Assembly (NCBI GenBank): GCA_965153455.1
Contig: OZ234493.1
Span: 11,212,213 to 11,276,212 of the forward strand
DNA length: 64,000 bases
Source: Sphagnum compactum
Taxonomy: Eukaryota > Bryophyta > Sphagnopsida > Sphagnales
Reading direction: 5' to 3'
Below the pieces are notes generated by a model that was not told the DNA's origin, ran no database searches, and worked only from the letters and a program-made list of their open reading frames with translations. Position numbers and translations under genes: made by a program. This document shows, piece by piece, positions 1 to 11,157 of the stretch. Position 1 is the stretch's first letter, and each line of letters begins with the position of its first letter.

Positions 1-2080
1 AGCCCCAAACTACAACAACATTATATATATGATGACACTAAGTAGCCATGATGACAAGATGCATCAGCCAAATTGACAGACTAGCTATTGTGTCCAATGA
101 ATAATATGAGTATGTACTTTGACTTTGTTACAACTATATTTAATAAACATATGTTTAAATTAAAAGTTTAAGTAGATTCATTGAAATACAAGCATATGTC
201 AAAACCTACAAAATCGATTGTGAATAAATGAAATATTAATTTTTAAAAAAATCAACTCAATGGCACATTAAAAATGTAGTCATAGACTTTCAACTTTTTC
301 ATATTATAATCAAAATATATTCAACTTTTAATGTAAAAATAAGTTTGAACACCATATTGATTACTTAGTTTCAAATGTATTTGTTACTTATTTTTAATAT
401 GTTCAAAATTTTCAAATTCTATATTCAACTTATCATGATTTTGCGTTGTCATAATGAGATTTAAAAAGGTTTTGAATTTTTTTTTGGTCTTTCCACTTAA
501 AATTGCCAAATTTAAAATTTTATTTTTGAACAAATTACTTTTGTTCCTTTTATTTTGCCATGTTTTCACATATTGAAATTTCCATGCATTAAAATTTAGC
601 CATTTCATCAATTATAATTCATGGATGACATTTTATGGATGTTCATTCATGGAATCTACATGAATTTTGATGAATGAAATCATCTTTGAATGAATGAAAT
701 AATATGGTCCAAACATTTTTCTAAGACCAATATTTTTTCTTGAAGAGTTCTTGAATTGAATTCATATGAGGAAGTTACATGAGCCCACAAAATAGTATGA
801 TTTGTAATTTGTAATTTTTGGGATTCACACTTGAAAGGTACAAAAATTCATGTCATTTTGATGTGATTTTATTCGCCATTTACAAAGTATATTATAGGAA
901 AGAAAGTGATGATTCTTCACAAGTTCAAATCATATGAACATGTGTATCTAGTATTTCAAATGTGCACCATTTTTGCACTAATTGTCATCTTTTTCAATTT
1001 GTGTAAATTGATTTCACTTTGCATTCAAATTTGTGAGCTCCTCCTTGTCCAATCTCGAAACTTTCACCTCCTTTTTTTTTTGTGGGAGTTAGGGATTGTT
1101 CTTTGAGTTTGCCCTCCATTACAAAAAAATTTGGTCACCATAGGATTAGAGACCTGCCACCCACGAGGGTGCGCACCACGAAGAATGGATGGTAAGCTCT
1201 AGTTCCCTAGCTAAGAATGGTGGTTAGTTGCACTGCATACATACTGGGAACCTGGACTTTGGACATGGTCCAGAGTCCAGGACCTGTATATTCAGGTAGG
1301 ATATGGTCCAGGAGAAGAAAATGGCTGCTTTTCATTGGCCGGTCATAAAGATTGGCCCAAGAGGCAGAGTTTTATTTTGTCAAGTATGTGGACTGGTGAT
1401 CATCCCCAGCCCATAATAATTGGCCTGAGTGGCAGGGTTATTACTTATTACCCTGTTTGGCAAGTTAGAACTCGAGGTTCTTATTCTAGACTTCCAGTTC
1501 ATAAAAACCAAACCCCATTTGGATCTGATTTTGGGGAACCCTATAACTAAAACCAAATTTGTATGAGCTAACTTGACATCCTGTAAATTCTCCTTTATTT
1601 ATTTATTTCTTATTCATTAGTACATTTTTCGAATCTACGGTGTGTTCATCAATACATTTTTGCACTATGATTAAAAAATTAAAATTATTTTTTGAAAATT
1701 TAAAGAAAGAGCCAGACCTGGAAACTGAATCCTGGTTCCAATTACATATATAAACCAAATCTGGAACCAATATTTTTTAATTTCTTTTGAGAAAAAAACA
1801 CTAAAACTAAGGGCTAACCAACAGTCAGACTGTTGTTCCCCATGACTCAGACTGAAATGGTAGTAATTTTGCCAAAATACACAGCAAAGTGGTAGTACCA
1901 TTGTTTATTTAGTGTTGTTAATTGTTCCAGTAGCCCCACCAATAAACGTGCAAAATTGAACAGTTTCAGATGAGAGACTAACACCCAACAAATATGGGGT
2001 ATGGGTGGTGGGCATGCTCTAAGTCGTACCTCATGTGGTGATAACACTTTACCAAGATTGTCAAATAAATTTTATATTAT
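1..2080. other. AT-rich intergenic DNA, no gene seen
   Basis: This stretch is AT-rich with homopolymer runs and short chance reading frames only. No frame shows a recognisable domain or coding-like composition. Bases 1170-1235 share the phrase 'ggatg..aagctctagttccc..agctaa..atggtggttag' with bases 7755-7836, which suggests a dispersed repeat family. Confidence 0.6.
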
Positions 2081-2087
2081 TCTTTCT

Positions 2088-2222
2088 CATACCGATGGTG
2101 CATCTTCCCATAGAAGGTGTTAAAAAAATGGGGATCGCAGTTTTATCTTATTCTTTGTAATACCTACCGATGGTACATCTTCCCATCGAAGGTGTTCAAA
2201 AAGTCGGATCGCAGTCTTGCCA
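2088..2222. repeat. Two-copy tandem duplication, about 74 bp unit
   Basis: The phrase 'taccgatggt(g/a)catcttccca' followed by 'gaaggtgtt' and 'ggatcgcagt' occurs twice in direct orientation, starting near 2091 and 2165. The copies have diverged by several substitutions, so the duplication is not recent. No coding role is seen. Confidence 0.7.
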
Positions 2223-2504
2223 AATTGATGAAAGTATTTTGATGTGTTTTTGGCCAGTTGGGTAACGGAGATGAAAGGCAACAGAAAGTGCTTAGTGCAA
2301 TGTCTTTTCTTCCCCTTGTAAGTCTTTTTCACAAGGATGTATAGGGAAGAATAGTGCCCAACAATACGACAATAGATGTGCAATAAATATGGGAATTGCA
2401 ATGAAATGTCCTCCCATACTTTAGTCAGTCCTCTTATCTTCTTGTTGAAAATGAGAGTTTTGTTAAGGGACCCACATTTTTATGGAACTTCTAAATTTCC
2501 ACAT

Positions 2505-2522
2505 CCCTAAACCCTAAACCCT
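2505..2522 (+). repeat. Short interstitial plant telomere motif (CCCTAAA, 2.5 units)
   Basis: Bases read CCCTAAACCCTAAACCCT, the Arabidopsis-type telomere repeat. The run is too short to be a telomere. Such runs arise at repaired breaks or act as telo-box sites near promoters. No gene start lies close enough to assign a regulatory role. Confidence 0.75.
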
Positions 2523-2664
2523 ACTTTCCAAGGTCTGTGGTGACACTTTGTCAAGCACATTGAAAGCATGAACCTGTAAGGAAAAGGCATCTTCAGAACC
2601 AGCCTGCACGGCTCCCCTAGTGTTTCTGGGCACTACACTTACCCAATCTGACATGATATGTAAT

Positions 2665-3005
2665 CCACTGCCACTATGACTTTCGTAAAAGTTCACTACA
2701 GTGTTCAAGTGTAAAAAATTATCACCATGGCATCAATAATAATTCACTAGTGTGCAATTGCTGAGTATGTATAAAGTCCGGTCACTATGACATCCGTAAA
2801 AAGTTCATTAACGAGCAATTGTCAAGTATGCCTACAACATTGTCACTATGACATTGACAAAAGTTCACTATTGTGTGCACATACCGATCATGCATGAGGT
2901 CCATCATGTTCACAAAAGTTCACTAAAGTATGCACATACCGATTATGCATGAGGTCAATGACATCGACAAAAAGTTCACTGTGTGTGTGTGATGCATGAG
3001 GTCAA
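2665..3005. repeat. Degenerate tandem array, about six units of about 60 bp
   Basis: Units share a core 'cactatgac(a)tc.g..aaaagttcact' and a linker 'gtgtgcaattg..aagtatg' or 'gtgcacataccgat.atgcatgaggtc'. Cores occur near 2671, 2722, 2782, 2842, 2900 and 2955, giving a period of about 60 bp. The later units carry the variant linker. Divergence between units is moderate. Confidence 0.75.
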
Positions 3006-3194
3006 GTGGATGAGAAGACACAAGTCTAGTTTCAAAAAAAAGATGAATTATTAGCCATGAGAAACACTCTCATTGCTCCAGTAAAAGGCTGGAATCACAG
3101 CAGAAAGCCATAATCTTGAGCAAATTGTTGTAGGAGCAGCTTAATGGCATGATTTGAACAAAGTAAGTACTACTTTTGAACATGAATTCGGTGT

Positions 3195-3670
3195 TGTGGG
3201 ATGCAAGTTTGCAAGTTCTAAAACTGTGGTGTATTATCTCTATTGAATTGCTCAATTCAGAATCTCTACAGGACAAAGCTCAAGGTACAAAATTGCAAGC
3301 TCTAAAAAATTGCTGTGTATTGTCTCTGTTTTGCTTAATACCTGGAATCTCTAAAATCTGACTCTGAAGCTCAAGATACAAAAATTGCAAGATGTTTAAG
3401 AAATGTGGTGCATTATCTCTGTTGCTCAATGCAGTTTAATCTGTTGAGAGAACAATTTAACACAAGACACAAAGTTGCAGAATCTAAGAAATTGCAATGT
3501 TGTACCTGGGTTGCTCTATGCAGAATCTCTGAACTACAAAGCCCAACAAGATACAATGTACTAAGGTATCTAAGAAATGTGATCTATTATCTCTGTTGCT
3601 CAATGCAGAAACTCAATGAGCACCAGAGATTGTGGTGTATCTCATATGCAGAATCTCTTAAGGACATATG
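3195..3670. repeat. Degenerate tandem array, about 85-90 bp unit
   Basis: A unit containing 'ctaagaaatgtggtg(c/t)attatctctgttgctcaatgcag' and 'aatctct...acaaagctcaagatacaaaattgcaag' recurs five to six times in direct orientation. Chance frames on the plus strand arise from this repeat and should not be read as genes. Confidence 0.75.
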
Positions 3671-4639
3671 ACAGCCCATCTTGAACATAATTTCTCTTCC
3701 AGCCAAAAATTTGGATCCTCAACATTGGAATCTCAAGCAGCTGCACAGTACTTGCAAGACAAGAGGAGCAGTAGTGACAAGAAGTCGAAGCTATTGAACC
3801 TTAGAAAGTGCAGAAATTTGCAATACATCTATATTGTGACCTTGCCACAAGCTTCAAGTAGCTGAACTATGTTACTATGGAAAAAGTTCAAAGATTGTTT
3901 TCTACAGCCTCAAATTCATGTTCATCTCCAAAGTCCATGACAAACTAGAAGATAATCTTAAGGACCAGGCAGCTCTTGCTGCTTGCAGAATTGAAAAGAC
4001 TTTAGCTCAGAGATTCACTTGAGCTGCAGATATATATCAGACATGAACAGTTCAGCAAATAGTCAATTTGAAGTTTTATTTAAGAGAAACTCAAGAAGCT
4101 CCACAAACAATAAACTGCAGAGCGGCTGCAACATAATTCCATACTGATCTTAGAACAATCTAGCTAGCTTGTGAAATGAAATAAATGATCTCATGAAAGA
4201 TCTTGACTGCAGACGCATTAATCCAAATGGCTTTGAAAACATCGTGCTTCAATAAGTGAGGTAGGGAATAACCGGTTGCCACACTGGGGTACAAAAACGA
4301 GAGCTGAAAATCTGGTCAATACTAGTCCAAGCTCCTGCAGATCCTCAACACATGTATGACAACAGCTTCTCTCAAGGCCAGGCTCAGGAGATCAATTTGG
4401 TCCCTTTGGTTGCTTTGGAAGTTGCAATCGACTTCGTGCAAATTTACCTCAAGTCTGCACTGTTCAAAATAGCAAGTGATTCAACCTATTGAGACACACA
4501 AATGGAACACAAAAGAATTTCTATTCTATTCTGACTTTCCCTGCAATTGCAGACACACCAACCACATGTATGTACAGGAGGTTCTAGATGATGATGAGCA
4601 GGAGTTTTTTTTCCCTTCTTCCGCAAAACCCAGGCAGTT
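3671..4639. other. 3' flank of the DMP gene, no gene seen
   Basis: No recognised coding segment is present. The part nearest 4640 is presumably the 3' UTR and downstream flank of the minus-strand DMP gene. The rest is unremarkable A/T- and A/C-rich DNA. Confidence 0.5.
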
Positions 4640-5239
4640 CTAGATCACATCGAGGCTCAAGGGATGCTTCTCAGTGGAAGCAACAGGATGATGAGGCGGA
4701 GCAAACCCAATTCCATGTCTGGAATTGGTGCCAAAGGCACAGACGACCGACACCACCAAACCCACCAACAAGGGCACCGTCTTCTCAACGGAACTGGGAA
4801 GGTTAGGATAGAAGCAAGTGGTGACAGGAGCCGTCAAGAGCGAGAGTGTCAAAAGAGTGGCCACGGAAACAGCGGCGTTCACAAAATCAGTAAACCGTGG
4901 CTTGTATTTATTCTCCGGCTCGTCCAGAAAAAACCCGGAACTCAAACTCGCAATCTGCGTATACTTGAAATTGGGATTCCACAAACCTCTGCTGGTTACA
5001 AGTCCGTAGTACAAAGTGCCGTGGTCGGTTTTGTAGCTATCCGTGTAGCAGGTGAAGAAACACAAGGCGCTGAGGATGACGAGCGCCGCACTGGTCACCA
5101 CCTTCTCGGTCTTGTGGCAGTCGCCGTTGTTGGTGGCTAAGGGTGCCAACACTTGGAACACCAAGAAGGTGCCTGTGGGAAGCACATTTGACAAATGTGT
5201 GAGGATATCTGCCGTGGTCTTTGGAGTTTTATCGGCCAT
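4640..5239 (-). CDS. DMP family (DUF679) membrane protein
   Basis: An intact intronless frame of 199 codons starts at ATG 5239 (MADKTPKTTADILTHLSN) and ends in TAG at 4640. It matches the plant DMP/DUF679 family in length and layout: hydrophilic N-terminus, the conserved LPTGTFLVFQVLAP stretch (residues about 20-34), a loop with a Cys, then hydrophobic segments near 46-66, 117-141 and 150-169. The C-terminus is short and polar, ending in LSLDVI. Family members are small four-helix proteins of the ER, tonoplast or plasma membrane. Different paralogues are linked to senescence and membrane remodelling or, for the DMP8/9 clade, to gamete fusion. I cannot place this copy in a subclade. Lack of introns is usual for the family. 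An (AT)10 run at 5279-5298 lies 40-60 bases upstream of the ATG. Confidence 0.93.
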   Translation of the reverse strand: MADKTPKTTADILTHLSNVLPTGTFLVFQVLAPLATNNGDCHKTEKVVTSAALVILSALCFFTCYTDSYKTDHGTLYYGLVTSRGLWNPNFKYTQIASLSSGFFLDEPENKYKPRFTDFVNAAVSVATLLTLSLLTAPVTTCFYPNLPSSVEKTVPLLVGLVVSVVCAFGTNSRHGIGFAPPHHPVASTEKHPLSLDVI

Positions 5240-5278
5240 GGCCAGGCCGGGGAATTAATCAATAAGCTCTCCACTAGG

Positions 5279-5298
5279 ATATATATATATATATATAT
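5279..5298. repeat. (AT)10 microsatellite in the DMP promoter
   Basis: A perfect AT dinucleotide run lies 40-60 bases upstream of the DMP ATG on the minus strand. It may act as a TATA-like element, although the implied 5' UTR would be very short. Copy number is likely to vary between individuals. Confidence 0.7.
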
Positions 5299-5330
5299 CT
5301 ACTAGCTAAGCTACTCCAACCTTCAGCCCA

Positions 5331-5366
5331 ATACCAACTAGTTCAAGGATACCAACTAGTTCAAGG
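5331..5366. repeat. Perfect 18-bp tandem duplication
   Basis: The 18-mer ATACCAACTAGTTCAAGG is repeated exactly twice, head to tail, about 100 bases upstream of the DMP start. The perfect identity suggests a recent slippage event. Confidence 0.85.
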
Positions 5367-6024
5367 ATGCATGATCACTTGTGATCCTGGAACCCAGCTT
5401 GTTGTGATCATGTGTTGCAGATACCAAATCTATTGACAGAGTATTGAGATCAAAAGCTCTGCACTTCGACTGTCAAATCCTGCAGCTAGCTGCTTGTGAT
5501 CAGGGAAAAAAAAAACTCGAAAGGATTCAACGACTGTGACGGTCAGGTACTACTCTACTCTGAGAGCTTCTTTCTGTTTTCGGTTCTAAGCTCATCTCTC
5601 CCAAAAAAGAAAACAAACGTGGCCACTAGTTGAATTTCTTTCCCCCTGCTCATGCACCCATCAAGCTCTCAACTCCAGTTTAATCACTCCCTGTGCCTCC
5701 ACCTCCTGCAACAACCGGCTCCTTCAGATTGCAGATATCAAAGCTCTTGAGGAAGAAAACACAAACACAAAAACAAACAAACAAGCGACACAAGGTGTGA
5801 TGGCTTTGGCCACCACTTATGTACCACTCTTATGTTACCACCCATCTAGGACAGCCACCATTTAATTCTATTTAGTGCTGAGATTGCTCCCTATTGGACC
5901 TACTCCAGCAATTTGCAAAAAAAAGAAACCCTGTTTACAATGAATTAAAACTTTTATAAAATTCAAACTTTCTTGCTAAAGTTTTCAAAAACAAAAAAAA
6001 AGTTCATCTTGTTTCCCGAAACAG

Positions 6025-6246
6025 CTTGAACTTGTGTTCGAGATTCTTTTTTTCAAGGTTTTAAGTTCTAGTAAAACACTAGTTTCATAGTCTGATTCTT
6101 GAACTTGTGTACAAGACTTGTTCTTCAAGGTTTTAAATCTAGTAAAACACTAGTTTCATAGTCTGATACTTGAACTTGTGTACTTAAGACTTGTTCTTCA
6201 AGGTTTTAATTCTAGGAAAAACCAGTTTCATAGTCGGATTCTTGTG
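6025..6246. repeat. Three-copy minisatellite, about 72 bp unit
   Basis: Each unit begins 'cttgaacttgtgt', continues 'ttcaaggttttaa.tctag.aaaac' and ends 'agtttcatagtc(t/g)gat'. Unit starts are near 6025, 6098 and 6169. No coding potential is seen. Confidence 0.85.
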
Positions 6247-6949
6247 TTGGTTCCATCAATCAAAAGACTGTCACTTTTAAGTCTAGGTCCCAGGAACTTC
6301 AACTACTGTACTTAACATTCCAAAAGAGGAAACCTCATAGCACTCGTTCAAACTAACAACTGTTAAATAACAAATGTTCCCTGAAGTTCCCAAACTAATA
6401 ATGAACTCCGAGAGCCCAGCCCAATTTTCTTTTTTTTTGGGTTAAATTTGTTTTTTGTTCCTGCAAAACTTCACAGTTGTTCCATTGAGTGACCAACATT
6501 TTTTTCTTTTTGCAATTTTCTGATGTAGCACCCTTAATTAGCATCAAAACAAAGATTTAGCATTGCGTAGCAACATGTTTTTTGAAAACTGTCCATATAG
6601 TAAGAAAATGATGAAATTTTGTCTTCAAATTAAAAACTTAAGTAACATGTGATGAAATTTTTCACAAAATTCTTTTTTGTCAAGAATTTGGCTAATTTTC
6701 CATAAAAAAAAACAGAGGTAATTTATGATAGAATATTCATTAAAAAATTTTGAGCTCTAAATATTTCGAAAAATCACCCCAAGAAAATCATTGGTTGGAG
6801 CTCAAAAATGAAACAGGAAAAGTTTGTTGGGAAGAAATACCCTGTTTTAAAACCAAAAAATAGCCCCCAAAATTTTCAACAAAAAAAGCTATTTTTGGAG
6901 AAAATTTCAGCACTTTTCAACACAGTTTTTAAGTTCTGGGGCAACTTAG

Positions 6950-7735
6950 TACAACTAGTGTGAACCCGGTGCATAATGCACCCGTCGAGCTCCCCCCCCG
7001 CCCGGTCCTTCCCATTACCCACTCCGGTTCTTTACCCCGTCAACCCCCCCTCCTTCGCATTTTCCACTCCAATTCTTTAACCCGTTGATCCCCCCCCGTT
7101 CCCCTGTTATATATAATTAACTTCTCGCCCCGTGCTGGCCCCCCCTGCTCGTGCTGGCCCCCCCCTCGCCCCGTCACCTGTCACCCGCTGCTTCACCGAC
7201 CTCTCCCTCCCCCACCCCCCAAAACCCCCGTCACAGACAGACGGACTGTCTGAATTAATATATACGAGTGTTGTGACCCGTGGCTACGCCACTCCAGCCA
7301 CCCGTGGCACCTCGCCCGACCCCCCGCAGCGGCTGCCCTGGCTGCTGTTTTTTTTGGCCTCTCTGAGGACCTCGCTTCAGGACCCTAACGACGGGTTTTC
7401 TCTCTGAGGACCTCGTTTCAGGTCCCCAACGACGGGTTTTCTTTCTGGGAACCTCGTTTCAAGTCCGTCTCGAGGTCTGGACCGGGTACTGAGAATCTCG
7501 ATTCAGGTCCTTTACCGAGGATTCTGGCCACCTCGGTTCAGGTCCTCGAAGGTTTTGAGGACCTCGTCTTGTTTTTCTTCTTCTTCTTGGGGATGTGGTT
7601 TAGGGGTTTAAGGCAGACAGACGAACAGACGGGATCTGGGTTTCAAGACCTCGATAGACGGACAGACGAGATCTGGGTTTCAAGACCTCGACAGACAGAC
7701 ACCACGTTTGCTTTTATATATAAGATGATGTAAGA
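6950..7735. mobile_element. GC-rich island, candidate non-autonomous mobile element of unknown class
   Basis: A GC-rich block with long C-runs interrupts AT-rich DNA. It begins with a near-perfect hairpin GGTGCATAATGCACC at 6968-6982 and ends with 'tttatatataagatgatg' near 7713-7731. Internally it holds degenerate repeats of about 42 bp around 'ctctgaggacctcgtttcagg' (7359-7570) and two copies of 'gacgagatctgggtttcaagacctcga' (about 7625-7695). No protein domain is visible. The sharp composition change and bounded motifs suggest an inserted element. The boundaries and class are inference, and no target-site duplication was identified. Confidence 0.35.
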
Positions 7736-7811
7736 GCTAGACCTACAAGCACACCAAGAAGGATGGATGATAAGGGGTGAGGAAACGGTTTTCTGTTGGG
7801 TTACAGTTCCC

Positions 7812-7834
7812 GAGCTAACCATGGTGGTTAGCTC
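7812..7834. repeat. Inverted repeat, 10-bp arms
   Basis: GAGCTAACCA and TGGTTAGCTC form perfect complementary arms around a TGG centre. The element lies 15 bases upstream of a second, larger inverted repeat at 7850-7897. Confidence 0.85.
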
Positions 7835-7849
7835 AGTTTCTCTTTTGTA

Positions 7850-7897
7850 CTACCTACCTACTAACAACCCACAAGCAGGTTGTTAATAGGTAGGTAG
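7850..7897. repeat. Inverted repeat, 20-bp arms with 8-nt loop
   Basis: The arm CTACCTACCTACTAACAACC (7850-7869) pairs with GGTTGTTAATAGGTAGGTAG (7878-7897) with one mismatch. In RNA from the minus strand that mismatch would be a G-U pair. The loop is CACAAGCA. The arms consist partly of the CCTA/TAGG motif that recurs elsewhere in the window. Confidence 0.9.
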
Positions 7898-7899
7898 TC

Positions 7900-9904
7900 A
7901 AAACGGCTCTTACCTATGTATAAACCATCTAGTTACCTAGTACTCACCTATTTTCCTACCTATCTACCTATATATGAGACCTATTTCTTACAAGATTGGT
8001 TACTGAGGTGAAACCAAAATAGTAACTCAGTTGAAGTTCATCCACAACTGAGTTAATAATGGACATCCAGTGGATGGTGCTATGGCGAGGCTAAATACCC
8101 CCCGCCCCCCTGCATGCATGGTTCTGCATGTTCTTTTCATAAAGCCACTCCATTGGTTTGGATTTGCGCACATTGTGCACATGTTGTGATCCAAACAATA
8201 TACATGAATAATTGTTTGCCAAGTTGCTCCCCTCTTTTTCTTTGCATGTCTTGAAATCTACTTTGCATTTTACCTAACATAAAGCAAGCACTCCAAGATT
8301 TTTTTTGCTTTCTATTGGGAAGGACCTTCTTGGTTCTGGGAAGATGCTTTCCTCAATCCAAGTGAAAGTATCTTTCAAAGCCACTCACATGCAAACCTTC
8401 CACCATTGACATAATAACCCTTTCATAATTTATCCTAGGAAAGGCCTGCTCCTAATTTTCAGGCCTTCCTACGCCCTCTAGCTACCACCCTTGTGACCCT
8501 CCAATTAGGGTAGGCCCTTGGGTGCAGGCCTTCCTATACTAATTCCTCCTAACAACAATGAAAGAAATGTTGGACCTTGTGCAAAAGCTTCTAAATCCTT
8601 TCGAAACTTATAATATTTTAAACCAAGAAGTTAAAACGAGTGTTGGCCAATTTTTTAAAAAATAACTGTCAAATAGTTTTTTTTTTAATTTTTGGGGGAA
8701 CACACAGTTTATCAATATTTTAAAAATTAGGTAATAACCATCCATTATGCATAAGGGTAGGTCAACAGATAACCATTTGTGGAACCACTGATTTGACACA
8801 CCAGTTATACACTGGTTATAGGGTTTTTTTTAATTAAAAATTTTAAAATATATATTTTCGTTAATTTTTGTATTAATGTTCAAAGATTGATACCCTATCT
8901 AGATGATAATCTGACATCCAAGTAGGTTATTATTTTTTGAAAACTCAATATCAGAAAATTATCAATTTAATTGGTTATAAAAAATTCAAAAACCAATTGA
9001 TAGGTTATTAATAATCAAGTTGATACCTCTATTGGTAACTGACTTTTTTTTTTTTTTTCAATAACGGGCCAACATTGGTCCAAACATGAAAATAAGGTGA
9101 TATCTAATATGGATCACTTACATGTCACATTTAAGCACACATGGGAACATTTTTTAAAACCGGTTTTTGACAAAGTATGAATGACCACTGTTGTTGGGTG
9201 AGTATCACAAGACATGTGAGAATTGGCCAAGGTTTTAGGCCAGTTCTCATTGTATATGGGCAATTTTCACCGCAAACATGTTGTGAACTGATATTCTGGG
9301 TAGAACGAATAGAGGGGAGCTCACGATAACATGATTTTCAGCTACATTGGGCTTTACTAGAATTGATCGACAGTGTATGATTTATATAATTGAGCCTACA
9401 AAATGCATGCGTGTGTGTATTATATTGGAGAGTAACTTAGAAGTCTAGCTGCTTGATCTCAAGAAGCTTGCACTGAAATGCATGTACTTCATGGTTCAAG
9501 GATTTAAAGGACTTTAGGCTCAGAGGTTGAAAGTAGGACCCATAAACATGTTTACACCTTGTTTCTGTTCAATGTGTCCATTTAATAATAAATTTGGTAA
9601 ACGAAATTCAGTAAAATATGCATTAACTAAATCAAAATGGCTACAATTATGGCATTGTTTTCACTATAAATTGTTTGTAATACTTATATATGGGGACCTA
9701 TGTTCATCATCCATGAACTAGGGTGAACCTTAATAAATTGATAGGTAAGATTGAGGAGGGGGTGGGGTGAAAAAAATGAGTAAATAGTTAATTAGGTATT
9801 TGGCTATGTAAAACGTATAGATATATAGGTAGTTTGGTAAATAGGCAAGTTAGTACATAAGAAACAAGTTACCTTATCAAAGTGACTAGGTTTATAAAAT
9901 ATTT
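7900..9904. other. AT-rich intergenic DNA, no gene seen
   Basis: Short TACCTA-type runs occur at 7915-7980. The rest is AT-rich with poly-T and poly-A runs. No conserved protein frame was found on either strand. Confidence 0.5.
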
Positions 9905-10140
9905 ATGTCAATAAGGTGGTTGTGTATGTAGGGTAGCTAGGTCAGTAGGGTAGGTAGTTAGTACAATGGTTAAGTTAGTAGGGTATGTAATTAATAGGGT
10001 AGCTGGGCTAGTAGGGTAGGTGGTTAGTACAGTAGCTAAGTCAATAGGATAACTAATTATTAGGGTAATTATGTCAGTAAGGGATAATAAATAAGGTACT
10101 AAGGTTAGTGCAGTACTTATCAGGGTAGGAAAATGAGGAG
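9905..10140. repeat. Degenerate TAGGTAG/TAGGGTAG-type repeat
   Basis: Variants of 'gtagggtag(c/g)tagg(t/c)(t/c)agtagggtaggt.gttagtac' repeat imperfectly with periods of roughly 20-45 bp. The minus-strand frame reading Thr/Tyr/Pro/Leu repeats here is a by-product of the array. Confidence 0.7.
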
Positions 10141-11157
10141 GGTAGCTATGTGTGAAGTCAGGTCCACAGGAAAAACTGCCAAAAACCAAAAATAAAATAA
10201 AATAAAATACAGTGATTAGCAGCAAAAAGAAATGGACTTTGATGAACCCCATCTGGCATCAAATGAAAAAACGCAACCCATCCAGTGGACAAAATGGCCA
10301 ACTGGTGCATTAGTGGCTGCTGGTTCATTTTAGCCCCTGGACCTTGGGGTTCCATCCTTGGTTCACAAGATGTAATTGTCCCGTTGCAAAAAAAATTATC
10401 CTACACTAACTTTTAACCGTGTTCCACCTTCAATTCAAAGATATCAATTAACTCATTTCTTTCTTTTGACCACTTAAACACATAATACATTCTTGTTCAA
10501 TTGACCAAATTCATGAAGAGTTTTGCAATGTGTATAGATTTGTTACAGTGGGGCGATTGTTAGAAACAAGGACATGCCATTGGCAATTCTATATTAAACT
10601 AGCATATACCAGTGTTGGGTGGTTCTCATTTTTTCGTGAGATCTGCCAAATCTGGTTTTCACAACCATTTTAAACAACCTTTAAGGTTCTCAAAAAATAT
10701 ATATTTGAGATAACCTTTAAGGGTTTCAAACCTTTGGGAAGAAGATATCCAACAAGTTCTCGGTTATCATGAAAATTACAACCCCTAGTTTTTAGGAATG
10801 GTTCTCACAAGCCAATTTTCACCCAAAAAATTGAAAAAAAATCAGAATAAAAACTTTAAATATTTTAATTCAAAGTGCAAGTTCAATAAAAATTATAAAA
10901 GTCAAAATTATTTCCAAAACGTGAGAAAAATGCAAAAAATATTTTTTTAATTTCAAACTTGCTAACTCTCCTTTTAATTGTTCATCTATTTCAATAAACT
11001 TTGCTGAATCACAAGGAGATTCACAACCAACTCTTGCACCAGTAGGCCAACATTTGTTGTCAAAAATAAATTTCTCTAAGTTTTCTTATTATAAATGACA
11101 TATTCTAAGGTTGGTGAATATGCTAGTTAAAGAAAAATCCTTCTTGTCTCCAACGAT
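10141..11157. other. AT-rich intergenic DNA, no gene seen
   Basis: No recognised gene is present. Phrases such as 'aacctttaaggttctca' (10676-10695) resemble those in the duplicated block at 30844-31250, so both may be remnants of one dispersed repeat family. Confidence 0.45.

Noticed and set aside
3405-3671. Plus-strand frame rich in Leu, Cys and Gln
   Set aside because: It is produced by the degenerate tandem array at 3195-3670, as its internal repetition shows.
9908-10252. Minus-strand frame with repeated Thr-Tyr-Pro and Leu
   Set aside because: A translation of the TAGG-type repeat, not a protein gene.
10305-10400. Possible SINE tail with a tRNA-like box (GGGGTTCCATCCTTGG) followed by an A-run
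   Set aside because: Only one loosely matching promoter box was seen, with no partner box and no target-site duplication.
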